A stretch of DNA of 64,000 bases from Heliopora coerulea (taxonomy: Eukaryota; Cnidaria; Anthozoa; Scleralcyonacea; Helioporidae): contig JASJOG010000016.1 in NCBI GenBank assembly GCA_030142905.1, positions 1,553,001-1,617,000 on the forward strand, written 5' to 3'. Shown here in pieces: positions 31,270-42,662 of this stretch. Every line of letters begins with the position of its first letter. Position 1 is the stretch's first letter. Made by a program: the position numbers and the translations under genes. Under the pieces are notes generated by a model, which saw only the letters and a list, made by a program, of their open reading frames with translations, did no database searches and was not told the origin of the DNA.

Positions 31270-32735
31270 ACATATAAACATACATACACTTTATTTAATG
31301 TGGAGATACACTTAGCTATATAGCTACTTTACAGGTATTCCACATTATAAATACATCAGTATAAAATTATCAAAAGTTACAAAGGTACTTATAATTTAAA
31401 ATGTTATAAATAAAAGGTTCTAGAAATTAGAAAAACATAGAATATCGATACATAATTTCAATAGCAAATGATTTCAAATAATTGTACGTCAAAAATTTTG
31501 CATTACGAATGCCGTTCAAAAATTGTTGTGTGCCAGCCCTGGCGCCTATATCATTCGGCAGTGATTTCCAGTGTTATACTGTAGAGTACCACCACGGATT
31601 TAATCTGCATCTGGTGCTGTTGACCTCAGGTACAGAGAGCACGTTTTCTCCTCTCAAGTTATAACTGGTGTTTCCACCTTCAATTAATTTACTACTACTG
31701 GCTGGTGCTCTTCCCTGGATAACAGTTATTAATGGTAACTAACATATCTTGGATACGGCGGCTCTCTAGTGTCCTACTTAAACCGAACCATTCTAGCAAC
31801 TTATCGTACAGGGGCGGATTTAGGCGGGGGCGCACAGGACCCATGCGCCCCCTTTTTGACTAGTTGTTATGTAACTTTTTGCTTGGTTACAAAACACAAA
31901 AGTATTAAAAATATCGACCACCCAGAAGGTTGGTGATTATTTTCAACGATAATCGGAACAAACAGCAAAGAAAGAAAAGGGTAGGGAAGAGAAATTAAAA
32001 AAAGAAAACGAAAACGACAGTAGCATAAAAACTGTTTGACTAAAACGCCACATACTGGAATGAATTTGTGACAAGAAAAATTTGACCCCCTCTCTCAAAA
32101 TTCTGTATCCGCCCCTGTCATAGGATGTTGTTTTGTCCCTGTATGCATATCATAGGGCACGCTCATTTACCCTTTCCAGTTTTTTGGCATTCCTGGTTCC
32201 ACTATGATGCCATGTCTGGCTACAATAATAGTGGGGTAAAATAAAGGCACGATACAGAGCTTGTTTGGTCTTATAAAGCAGAATATCCTTGAGTCTATTT
32301 AGTGCATTTGCCTACCTGCCCTCCAGCCTTCCGACAGATAGTAGCTATATGAGCGTGGAATTTCAGATTATTATCTAATTTATGTTACACGTAATAACTT
32401 CATTTCCTAAGATATAGCAATAGGTTTATTCGCACATTTTATTTTTATATCGTAATCAGCATTGCTCAACACCAAAGCTTGATATTTATTTGGGTTCGCC
32501 AACATCCCATTATGTTAAAACCATTGCATTGGATTTGTTAAGTCTCGATTAATACCTTCTTCTACAATCTGGGGTTTCTGATGTGATAAGTAGATTTTGG
32601 TGTCGTCTGCATAGCTTATCAATCGGCAATCCCTGATGACATATGCCAAATCGTTCATGAAAATATTGAATAACAGAGGTCCTAGTGTGGATCCCTGTGG
32701 TACACCTGCAGATACACCCATTCAGGTTGAATTGG
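31270..32735 (-). pseudogene. LINE ORF2 3' half with (TATG)-rich tail, interrupted by a MITE
   Basis: At 32515-32721 the minus strand has GVPQGSTLGPLLFNIFMNDL and the catalytic YADD of ISYADDTKIYLS. The conserved C-terminal text follows on both sides of the MITE: DKLLEWFGLSRTLESRRIQDM (about 31735-31800), then SVPEVNSTRCRLNPWWYST and WKSLPNDIGARAGTQQFLNG (about 31510-31630). The 3' end has a TGTATGTTTATATGTATG-like tail near 31270-31290. RT is intact at the YADD box, but stops and frameshifts follow. Confidence 0.8.
31809..32117. mobile_element. 309-bp hAT-type MITE inside the LINE
   Basis: The left end CAGGGGCGGATTTAGGCGGG and the right end GTATCCGCCCCTG are inverted repeats with the CAGGGGCGGAT start typical of hAT non-autonomous elements. 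The 8-bp flanks TTATCGTA and TCATAGGA match at five positions, compatible with an old 8-bp target duplication. LINE coding sequence resumes on both sides, so the MITE inserted after the LINE. Confidence 0.85.
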
Positions 32736-32747
32736 CATTGTCCAACT

Positions 32748-32885
32748 TGTTATGATCTGCCATATTTTATTCATCTATGCTCTACTGACTCTACCTACAA
32801 CGGCAATGTCTCAATTTACAGCTCCTGTTTTATATATATGCATTCATTGATTAGTTTGTTATTAATAATAGCTATGTAGTAAACG
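32748..32885 (-). repeat. Gypsy element LTR segment, left copy (3' LTR)
   Basis: TGTTATGATCTGCCATATTT onward aligns to 36915-37047 over about 140 bp with scattered changes. On the minus strand this is the downstream LTR. The similarity fades near 32885, so either the LTR is short or its other end has diverged. The flanks do not show a clear 5-bp target duplication. Confidence 0.7.
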
Positions 32886-33013
32886 GGTTTTTTGAACGTT
32901 CAACAGAATTTGAATACTAAGTCAATACTGTTCAGTCGTGGGTTAACGTCTTCGAATCAATAAAAATAGTCAGGTGGTTTACTAACACGTCCATATCTTG
33001 TGATTATTGTAGT

Positions 33014-36000
33014 TTATTGTTTTCCGTAATTTGATTTCGTAGTTGAATTATCGTTTTGTTCCTTTTGAATTTCTTTCTCCGTGTTACGATATTCTCCAAG
33101 TGGTTCGTCTATGTCTGCGTTGCCTCGTATCAATGGTTCCTTTGTTTGAAGTAGATCTCTTCTATTTCGTTTCATCACTCTGTCCTCTTCTGATTGGATT
33201 TTGTAGGATCTCGGGTGTTTGTCTTGTTCAATCATTCTTCCTTTGACTGGCCATGAGCAGCCTTTATTTACTCGAACCGTTGATCCTTCTTTAAGTGGTA
33301 GATGTTTCTTTGCTGCACTGTCGTGGTATTCTTTCTGCTTTTCCATTGAGGCTGTTTTCTTTAGGAGGTATTTGTTGTTCTCATTATGTATCTGGTGTAC
33401 CTTTGAAATGATGGTAGTCGTGTTCGAATCTTTCTTCCGAACAGTCGTTCAGCAGGTGACGGGTCTCCATTGGGATCTGGGCAAGCTCGATGTGCTTGAG
33501 CTGCTATGTACGGGTCTTCTCATTTCTTTGTAGCCTTTTTGAGGAGCAGTTTAATAGTTTGACCCACTTGCTTTGCCATTCCATTTGACTTTGGGCGTGT
33601 TGGGCTCTATGTGGTGTGGATAAAGTCTCATTTTCTGGCAAATTCTTTAAACTCTTTGCTGCTGTATTGTGGTCCGTTATCAGAAACTACTTCTTGTGGT
33701 GTACCATGTCTTGAGAGTATTGACTTCAGTTTCTGGATGACTTGTTTGCGGCTGATGTTGTCCAACTTCGCTATTTCTGGATAGTTGGAATAGTAATCGA
33801 CGACAGTCACTAAGTCGTTGTTTTGAAACTTGAATAAATCAGTTGCTACTTTCTCCCAAGGCTTCGTAGGAAGATTGTGGGGCATCAAAGGTTCTTTTTG
33901 CTGGTATTTTATATATTCTTGGCTAATACTGCATCCCTAAATCATTTCGGTTACTTCCATGTTCGTTCCAGGCCAGAATAATGTTTCTGTAGCTCTGGAT
34001 TTACACTTCTCGATTCCTAGGTGTCCATCATGCATTCTTCCTTTCATATCTCTTTTTGTGGTTGATCGGACTCACTCGTTCTTCTTTCATGACAATAAGG
34101 TTGGCTTTGCAGATTTCATGCCGAAATGGAAAATATGGTATAAGTTCAACTGGCAGCTGTGCTTTGTGGTTTGGTCATCCATCTTTTAAGACATTCCTTA
34201 GCTTCTGTAGTACTTGGTCTTTAGTGGTTTCAAGTTGAAATTTGCTAAACATTGTATCGGATATCGGTTGATTGGATATTATCACATGAACTTGGATCTC
34301 TACATTAAGTTCATCTTCAGGTAGTCGAGGTAGGTATGCTCTTGAGAGAGTGTCCGCAACAGACAGGTTCTTTCCAGGTGTATATTGTCCTGTCGTATCC
34401 CTGAAGTTTTAATCTAAACCTCTGGATTCGTGGAGGGGCACTTGTAATTGGTTTTGAGAAGATTGGCTGGAGAAGTTTGCTATCGGATTCTACTATGACA
34501 GGCTTGCCGTAGACGTAATCGTGAAATCGCTGAGTGCCAAATACGATTGCCAAAGTCTCTTTTTCAATTTGTGCATAGTTTTGTTCTGTCTTCGTGAAAG
34601 ATCCGCTGGCATATGTTACTGGGGCCCATAATTTATGGTTTTACAGTAGAACTGCTCCCAGGTCATATTTAATTGCATCAACTGATATCGTGGTTTGTAA
34701 CTTTGCGTTATAGTACTTGAGAGTGGGGCTTGATGATATTTCTTTCTTGAGCTGTTTGAAAGCTTTATCTTGATGTTCGGTCCATTGCCATTCAGTGCTT
34801 AACTCTAATAGTTGCCGTAGACCTGTTGTCTTGGATGAAAGATCGGGAATAAACTTTCCAAGATATGTGACCATCCCCAAAACTCTTTGTAGGTCCAACT
34901 TATTGGTTGGTGTTTTCATGTCCGTAATGGCTCTGATCTTTGTTGGGTCTAGTTTCTCGCCTTGGTTTGAAAATATGTGACCAAAGAAGGTTATTTCTGT
35001 AGTTCCAAAAACACCTTTTTCCTTGTTTAACTTAAACCGGATTTACCAATTCTTTCAGCACTTACTACAGGCGAACGTTGTGTTCTTCTCTGGTCTTTCC
35101 CCAAACGATGAGATGTCGTCCTGGACATTTGCACAGCCTTCAATACCTTTGAGTATCTCGGTTATCTTCATCTGAAACATTTCACTTGTACTTTAGGTTC
35201 CAAAGGGAAGTCTCTTAAATTTGTACCTGCCAAATGGGATGTTAAACGTTAGGATCTTTGAGTTTTCTTCATCAACTTTTATTTTCCAACACCCACTTGA
35301 CGCGTCTAACTTGGAAGAGAATTTTGATTCCGACATCTCCGCCATGATTGACACGGCGTCACGCATTGGGTAGTGTTCTCTCTTTATTGCCTTGTTTAGG
35401 TAATACGGATCAAGACATATTAGGCATCTCGACAATGACCAGGGAATTCACCCAATCGGTCGGTTCATCTACTTTGTCGATGATTTTGTTTCTTTCCATG
35501 CGTTCAAGTTCGGCTTTTAGCTTGTCTTTCAATAGGTACAGTACTTTAGGAGGAGGGTGTACCACCGGCCTTGCATCTATCTTCAAATTGATGTGATGTT
35601 CTCCAGATAGGAAACCAATATCTCCAAACACTTGTGCGTAATGTTGTGTCATGTCAGAAATCGGCTGTATTTGCAATACACGTTGAATGAGATTGAGGCG
35701 TTCACAAGTTGCAAGTCCTAGGATTGGAGACGATTTGAGTGGGACAACAAATAATTGTATAGGATAATCCATCTTTCCCTTTGGTTTTGGTCGTACTATA
35801 CTTTTACCTGCAACTGGTATTTCTGTTCCATCATGCACGAATAGCTCCTCTTTCGTTTGGTGTAATTTGGGCTGTTTTGGAAATCGTTTAAACAGGCTTT
35901 ATGGAATAACATTGGCTTGTGCTCCTGTATCAATTTTGTAATCGACGAATAATCCAGATTGCATTTCTTCTGAACGCTTCTTTGTTTCTTCGGCTGCTCA

Positions 36001-36405
36001 GCAGATGCTTACAGCTTTATCATTTGTCAGGTCAGGTTCTCGCAATAATCTTTCTTGCACTCTCGTATCCCTAACTTCAGCGACAATTCGGTCCCTTATG
36101 AGGCTTTCTTCTAGTGATCCAAATTCGAAATGGGTACTTTTCAGTTTCAGTTCGGTGACATAGTCCTCAATGTTTCGTCCTTGGCTTTGGTTATATGAGA
36201 AGAACTTGTACCTCAGGTAGGGAATATTCTTTTTGGGATTCACGTAGTTGTCAATTTTTTCTAATTCTGGTTCTAATTTAATAGAATCATGTTCATTTTG
36301 GAAAGTGAACGTGTAGTAAATTTCTCGCACTCCTTCTCCTACTGTCGTGAGAAGTCTGAATGTTTTGACGTCTTCATCCTCAACGTTGGACTCAGTGGCG
36401 GTCAT
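33014..36405 (-). pseudogene. Ty3/gypsy retrotransposon gag-pol, broken in several frames
   Basis: Minus-strand order is gag (35998-36405: FEFGSLEESLIRDRIVAEVR) and aspartic protease (KIDTGAQANVIP; DTG at about 35923-35931, with an in-frame TAA right after it). Reverse transcriptase follows (35193-35838: MRDAVSIMAEMSESKFSSKL, then FNIPFGRYKFKRLPFG, and in another frame VQDDISSFG at the catalytic box), then RNase H region (34317-34919) and integrase (33628-33888: PWEKVATDLFKF and VVSDNGPQYSS). The integrase end at about 33560-33600 reads PKSNGMAKQV, where Lys replaces the catalytic Glu (codon at 33571-33573). A basic C-terminal region ends at 33014. Frameshifts between RT, RNase H and integrase show that the copy is inactive. 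Confidence 0.9.
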
Positions 36406-36545
36406 GTAGAATTTAAATTCCTTCTCCCATGGCTAGGATTTCCATCGAATCGCAGTTCAGTTTAATGTTTGAGAAACATGAGAGCTTGGATATATTAAGG
36501 CAGATGAACGATCTTCAAGCTCGATGCTCAGAAAATGATTTCTGA

Positions 36546-36617
36546 GCCCCAGACGGGGATCGAACCCGCAACCTTCTGATGACCGGTAAGACGCTCTAAC
36601 CATTGAGCTACCAAAAC
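36546..36617 (-). repeat. tRNA-like SINE head, copy 4 (minus member of pair B)
   Basis: Same family as 6001-6072; B box GTTCGATCC and A box TAGCTCAATGG are intact. The tail to the left has the CTCAGAAATCATTTTCTGAG hairpin and CATCGAGCTTGAAGATCG. It is inserted into the gypsy element between the gag frame and the 5' LTR. Confidence 0.75.
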
Positions 36618-36706
36618 ATTAAACTGCATCAATCATTCTTAACATATAGTGGCTTCCGCTTAGGTCGCACATATATATCGAACTTGCACCCTAGCCCACC
36701 ATCTGA

Positions 36707-36778
36707 GTCTTGGTAGCTCGATGGTTAGAGCGTCTTACCGGTCATCAGAAGATTGCTGGTTCGATCCCTGTCTGGGGC
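36707..36778 (+). repeat. tRNA-like SINE head, copy 5 (plus member of pair B)
   Basis: A 72-nt tRNA-like head with A box TAGCTCGATGG and B box GTTCGATCC. It is followed by TTAGAAATCATCTTCTGAG and the same tail as the other copies. The segment just upstream (36640-36700: GGCTTCCGCTTAGGTCGCAC) is shared with the plus member of pair A, so pairs A and B are copies of one composite unit. Confidence 0.75.
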
Positions 36779-36893
36779 TTAGAAATCATCTTCTGAGTAT
36801 CGAGCTTGAAGATCGTTCATCTACCTTACCTGAATCGCAGTTCCTTGAGTGGATTTAACTTGCTCATCTGGCTCTCTTTTACAGCTTTGTTAA

Positions 36894-36914
36894 ACTATCC
36901 CGCGTCTCACACCA
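36894..36914 (-). other. Primer-binding site of the gypsy element
   Basis: Directly inside the LTR end at 36915, the minus strand starts TGGTGTGAGACGCGGGA. TGG pairs with the CCA end of a tRNA, as expected for a primer-binding site next to the 5' LTR. The primer tRNA cannot be named from this sequence alone. Confidence 0.65.
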
Positions 36915-37047
36915 TGTTATGATCTGTTATATTTTATTCACCTATGTTCTACGGACTCTACTTACAAATACGATGTCTCAAATTACAGCTCATGTTATGT
37001 ATGCGTTAATCCAATTAGTTTTTTATTAATACTCGCAATGTATTAAG
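36915..37047 (-). repeat. Gypsy element LTR segment, right copy (5' LTR)
   Basis: Partner of 32748-32885, starting TGTTATGATCTGTTATATT on the plus strand. Similarity ends near 37047. Because transcription runs on the minus strand this is the 5' LTR. A core promoter could not be recognised. Confidence 0.7.
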
Positions 37048-39042
37048 GTGGTCTTATATAACAAAAAGGATTATCCGATGTTGAAATATTAAGACAAATG
37101 TGTTTGTTCTCATAGGGGCAAATCGAATTTTAACGATGAAAATCATGTTTTTAATTGGTTAGTTGCCATATAACCAATTTAGTGGGGCGCAAACAGTAAA
37201 ATATCGTACTAACTTTCAAACATGATCAACAACTACCCAATGGTCAGAGAAGTTTTTTATAGGTTTTTGTACATTAGGATAAAGCTACTCTAGGTACTAA
37301 ACCTAAAAAACTCCATATTTTCCGAACTTTTTCAGATTATTTTTCAGATTATTTTTCAGGCTATAGCAGAGAACATTTTATACTTCAGACAAAGTAACTA
37401 GACAATGTACAATTTTAGAAAGTGTTACAATATTAAATTAAATTTTATAGGTTCAGTTTCTAGATTATTATATTCGGTATCCACGTTGAAAATTTGGTAA
37501 GAATCGGTAAAAACGCGAATTTAATTTAACGTTTTATAACTATGCTTTTTAACAACTTTAACAACTCGAGAATAGGAGAGCCAAAGTTCAACATTGAATG
37601 TATTTTGCAATCCAAATCTAGCTTCTTCACGGCGGTGTTGCTTTCGAGAAATTAAATATTCTAAGTGGCAAGATTATTTCTCGCTTGAAAAATAGTTGAC
37701 AACTTGAAATTAAAATTGATGGACAAGCTGTAAAATTAGGATTTTTGCACTGACCTTAAAATTTCCTCTTTCAAAGCAAAATTTGTTTCAAAGACAAAAT
37801 AACTCACTTGTTCGTATAAAATTGCCTTTCATCCATGCCAGGCCATATTGGTTTCACTTTTTTCTGAGCAATGTACTGTTCGTAAGAGTCCCAATAAGTG
37901 AGCTACAATAACAAGAGTTCACTGACTGATGCAAACCAATGACAGACTTCTTCACCGTTGCAAACTAACTACATATTCAGATATTTAGTTTTAAAATGTT
38001 GTCCGCAGGAGTACGTTTCTTGCTGTGTTCCTAAAAGTTGTCGGCTGGTGGTGGTTTTCAAATTTTGGTCCCACCAGTAGTTTTCACACCTTCGTGACTC
38101 TTCTGACAAGGCAGGACATTTTCACATGCAGACCCGGGATCTCGCAATGAATATTGGTTGGATGACTCCTCTTCGAGAAATATATAAAATCTTGAGTTGA
38201 GCTTATGCGATGTGATGTTGTATCTGTCGAATTGGATTTCTGTGTATTTCAGCACTCACTTCTGTTTAATATTTCAGCCTTAGTCTTCGTCCATTTTCAT
38301 AAAGTCACATGTGAAAGCGAACTTGGTCACATTAACCTTGCCAATATGACAATAGATTATGCTTGCTAAAATGGTAATTTCACACCTTCGTGACTCAGTT
38401 GACAACGCAAAGCATTTTTACATACAGACCGGTGGGGTAACTAGGTTGGGGGGGGGCAAGAGGGGGGTTGAGTTGACAATTGGAGAGGCCAATGAAATAC
38501 TTAGCGACGAGGGCGACCATCGTGTAATTGTTCGAATGCACCAACATAAGTGTGATTTCTTATGTTATTAGAAACAAGATTCATTTTTGACAAAACAATC
38601 TGAAAAGAACGTAAATTTCTTTACACAAAAAAATTTCACTGCCCATAGGAAAAAATCATAACAACAGATCAATTTTTTGGTAAATCGTTTATTTTGTCTA
38701 AAATTTGTAATAATCAAGCCAGCTGAGTAACTGTACACTAGTGGAGATTAACACATAAACCAAGCCCAACTCAATTATTTTTTAAAACTTTAATTCTGCA
38801 TGGTGTTGACTGAAATATATTGTAAAAGCATAGAGTGTAAAGGTTCACCTCACGTCAATTTTGATTCGTTAAGAGTGAAGTTTTAGCTTGCTCAGGTTAA
38901 TCAAAACAACATCATTTCCGCAACAATAACACATGAATGGTATGATATGAAAAGAACTTGAGACAGAACAAGAAGGTGCATGGCTTTGTAGGGATTGTCG
39001 ACGACAAACGGCTGACTGCAAACGCTTCAAAATAACGTTATA

Positions 39043-39084
<42 letters not shown>

Positions 39085-39294
39085 TATTATTATTATATAT
39101 ACATATTATAACGTACAACTTGAGAATAAAAAATCGTAGAATATTTTTTACATGTAACTGTGCATAAAGACCATTGCTTTACTATGTCTTTTTTCACATA
39201 AATTTCCTGCCTAATGTAATGATTTTTCCCTCGTTTCAAGGACTTGATTCTTTTTGAACTATGATCTCGTGCAGTTTATTTGTAATTAGCGTCA
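37048..39294. other. 2.2-kb stretch without a gene; one spaced direct repeat
   Basis: Frames are short. A block that starts TTTCACACCTTCGTGACTC is present at 38082-38134 and again at 38378-38430 with about 80 percent identity. An (ATT)n microsatellite fills about 39043-39100, flanked by AACGTTATAT and ATATTATAACGT, which are inverted. Confidence 0.5.
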
Positions 39295-40205
39295 ACGCTG
39301 CTTGGCATTATACAAATATCGCAATGTACAAATTTATTTATTTATTTATTTAAAATTATTTTGCACACGACACCTAAGCGATTTAAAATTATTGACTAAG
39401 GTAAAAACGATATACAAAGTTGTTTTTCATCAGGCCGTGCAATACACAATAATTATAAACTGTAAAATTTTTAAAATATCTTGAACAATTACGAAATACT
39501 TATTTAAAAAATTAAACAATTGTTAAAATTATTAAAACAGGTCATCTATTATCTAATGCCTTTAGTCTATTGGTTAATGGGAGATCGTTCCAGATTTCAG
39601 CTGCGAAATAATTAAAACTCCTTTTCATTGCGTTAGTTTTGAGCTTTAACAACATGAGCTTATTATTAATGCTTCTTAAGTTATAAAATGGATTTAATAA
39701 AACGCTAAACATTTTAGATAAATTTTCAGGATATTAGCTTCTCAATGATTTAGTAACAAATGATGTAATTTGTTCTGTTCTTCTTTGTTCCAGTGTTTTC
39801 TATTCTAATTTTAACAGAACATCGTGTGAACGTAGATCAAATGTATCACCACTGATAACCCTTGCTACTCTGTTTTGGAGTTTCTGCAACTTTCCATTTA
39901 ATGTTTGATTGCAATTGCCCAAAAGCATAGAGCTATAGTCCAAATGGGGCAATATGAGTGAATGGCATAGGGTTTCCATGCATTTTCGTGAAATGTATGG
40001 CTTTGCACGTTTTAAAATGCCAATCCCCTTAGAAACATTTTTGGAAATGTTCTTGACTTCTTCATCCCAACATAAGTTTTCATCAACGAGAACTCCTAAA
40101 CTCTTAGTCACCGTAACACGTTCTAAGTCGTTGCTCCTATTCCAATTTTTAGGTCTTTTACAACATTTTTCAGTCTTTGTCGTGTACCAATTAACATATA
40201 TTCCC
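39295..40205 (-). pseudogene. LINE ORF2 C-terminal remnant
   Basis: The minus strand at 39800-40111 reads TKSLGVLVDENLCWDEEVKN, then SRKCMETLCHSLILPHLDYS and LQKLQNRVARVISG, the classic post-RT region of jockey/CR1-like LINEs. Further downstream (39560-39690) is KRSFNYFAAEIWNDLPL. The upstream frame (about 40115-40200) shows TKTEKCCKRPKN in another phase. A TTTA-rich stretch at 39333-39351 lies in the 3' UTR. It is a truncated, non-autonomous copy. Confidence 0.8.
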
Positions 40206-40212
40206 GTCGCCC

Positions 40213-40229
40213 ACCGCGCGAAGCGCGGT
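40213..40229. repeat. GC-rich short hairpin
   Basis: ACCGCGC-GAA-GCGCGGT forms a perfect 7-bp stem with a GAA loop in otherwise AT-rich DNA, right where the LINE remnant ends. A (TA)n microsatellite follows at about 40315-40351. Confidence 0.6.
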
Positions 40230-40312
40230 GCGAGGGTACTAATCTCGACGTGCGTGGAGTCCTGTTACACGCGTGGTGACTAGGGAGAAAAATTTTCGCT
40301 TTGTGTATGTAT

Positions 40313-40353
<41 letters not shown>

Positions 40354-40365
40354 TATATATCCATG

Positions 40366-41226
40366 GATTCCGGTCACTCAAGAATGCCGTGTACAAGCTC
40401 GGGGACTGGTATGTTGTTGACCAAACCATACTTAGGTACCGTATTGAAGCAAATTGATTTGATCTCGTTCTTTTTCCCTTGTATGGGTTTCTCACAAGTT
40501 GTTTACATCATTTGAACACTGAAGCCAGTAAATGGTTTAAGACAAGGCAAAGGAAATAGCTTTCCTGGTGCCTGCGGCTGGTTTTCCTTTTGAGGGCCAC
40601 CTCAGTAACTGGACAATTTATGACTTGACAGAGCAGTTCTCAAAGTTAGCTCCTTGGAATATGCATTTGTCAAATGTTCACTTTTTGCAGCAACGCTTTG
40701 TCTTGATTCTTTCTGATTTATATGAACAAAAGATGTAAGGGAACTCGCTTGCTGTCAGGACATTTGCTAAGCAACTTAATGTATTAAAACGACATTCTTC
40801 TCTAAAGTTGAATAGATGCCGATTTGTATAAATCTTGGGACTTTTCACGTTCGAAAATTACATCAACTCCAAATTGCCATATTCTTGCTGCATAAATAAA
40901 GCTCAAATCTCTTCCTCGAGATCATGAAAAGGTCTAAACAAGCATATTCACAGCCTACGTCTGCAAACTAATTTAAGCAAAATTTAAGTCTAAGCTCAGA
41001 TTAAATTTGCTTGCAACATTTATGAATCTGAGACATGGAAAAGATATTTTTGGTCCACTAATGTTAAGTATCATGGAATGTTCCATGTGAATGTGTTGAT
41101 TAATGTCGAAGATATTCGCAATATTCTAAAAAGTCAAAATGCGTTGTCAATCGTAAGACAATCCTGATACACGTCATAGTAACTTGGTAATCTCAAGAAT
41201 AAAGAGAGCCGTGAAAGAGCTACAAA
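40366..41226. other. No gene seen
   Basis: Short frames only, and no repeats that I can delimit. Confidence 0.4.
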
Positions 41227-41293
41227 CAAACGGTCGCAACATTTGGATGCAATTCCCTACAACATTGTTGCTTGAAAATGTTGCGACCGTTTG
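41227..41293. repeat. Inverted repeat with perfect 17-nt arms
   Basis: CAAACGGTCGCAACATT (41227-41243) and its exact reverse complement (41277-41293) flank a 33-nt loop. Nearby repeats of TTGCGTTGTGTTGCAA type suggest a larger decayed palindrome. Confidence 0.7.
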
Positions 41294-41411
41294 ACCACCA
41301 TGTCATAAAATGTTGCGTTGTGTTGCAATATGTTATACTACGTCTGAATCGAGTCAAACGTTCATGCAGCATTTCTACCGAATTTAGGTGCGTTGTAATC
41401 GTTTCACTGCC

Positions 41412-41778
41412 TCCGCACAACATTAGGGAGTTTAAGTAAACACGAAGGCAACGTGTTCTTACAATCGAAATATTCATTAAAACAAAAGGAATGAATAATT
41501 TGCAGTCCCAAGAGTATTTTCAACGCCATCCTACTTCTACACAGTACGTCGTCGATAACATTTCCACGGATTCGACTACAACGTTGACTCACAACAAGTT
41601 GGCATTTCGGATCTTTTAAACGTTAACATCTTCACCAGAGCTGCTGAAAAGAGTTTCTGAGGTGTAAACAACATTCACAATTCATTACAACGTCAGTAGG
41701 ATGGCATACTAATCACACTTAGCTTACTAGTTTCTTAAATGCCGTCAACGTACCAGCTTGCTTAAACTCCTTATTGTT
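41412..41778. mobile_element. MITE with AGGGAGTTTAAG terminal inverted repeats
   Basis: The left end TAGGGAGTTTAAGTAA (about 41423-41438) and the right end CTTAAACTCCTTATT (about 41764-41778) are imperfect inverted repeats. They continue inwards with GGCAACGTG and its counterpart CGTCAACGT. The ends are approximate and there is no coding content. Confidence 0.5.
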
Positions 41779-41988
41779 CCAGCCAAGCATGTGCAGCAAT
41801 GCCTAGTTTTTCACTGTTTACAGTGAAAAAAGTACGTTTTTTACTTCCCTCTTTTCGTTCTTCTTTCGAAAAAACTTGCACAAGGTATTCTAGTCGTATT
41901 TTGTTTTATGTTTTGTATTTTCCGATTTTTGGTAAGCGATAAAAATGCAGAACTCATTCATGTTTTCTTTGTTTATTTCGTCCGTTTC

Positions 41989-42662
41989 GTAATTCGTTTC
42001 ATCTTCGTCAACAAAGTGTTGTACTTCAGGATGAATACTCAGCATAAATCTTCTTCATAGCACTTCTAATAGACATTTTTAACCAACTTTGAGATAATAT
42101 AGAATTGATTGGTTTTTTAAGACAAAAAACATCAAAAAAAAAAATTTAACTCCTGAGGTGTCCGTGATGCTGATATCCGACCGGTAACCTTTGAGAATGA
42201 TCCAATTTTAAGACGGAAGATCTGGCTATCTAATAACAAATCTTTTTTTAAAGCAAAATGAGTGAAAAGTTTGATTAGAAAACGACTCGAAATATCTCAA
42301 GATCGCAATTAATTCAGGGTCTTGCTATGAACATCCATTGATAAGCAGTAGAATTGTCAGAATAGATCTCTTATCATTTATTAAACCGTTAAAGATTATT
42401 CTCACCAAACGTTTTGTTTTAATAAAACAGAATAGAAATTTTAAACGCAAATATGACCACAAGCAGTTTAAATGTAAAATAATTTCCAGTTTGGGTTGTT
42501 AATATTTGTGGCCAAATATTGTGTTTTCTTTATTGCATTACCTCTTTCAGTTATAGTAAGGACGATTTGTCTTTTTGACAACTTTGAAAAATTATCCATG
42601 TTACTTGGATTCTCGAGAGATGTATTGAAGGGTGGGCGAGGGTTTGTTGTGTACACGGATTT
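41989..42662 (-). repeat. Unclassified repeat R, copy 2
   Basis: Reverse complement of 21928-22600 along the whole length. Read on the minus strand it has the same frame of about 60 codons (NTSLENPSNMDNFSKLSKR, QIVLTITERGNAIKKTQYL, PNWKLFYI, stop). It joins the LINE at 42663 exactly where the RT text would continue, so R replaced or interrupted the LINE. The host element family is not recognised. Confidence 0.75.

Noticed and set aside
40273..40515. Frame with Tyr-Ile repeats
   Set aside because: Produced by the (TA)n microsatellite.
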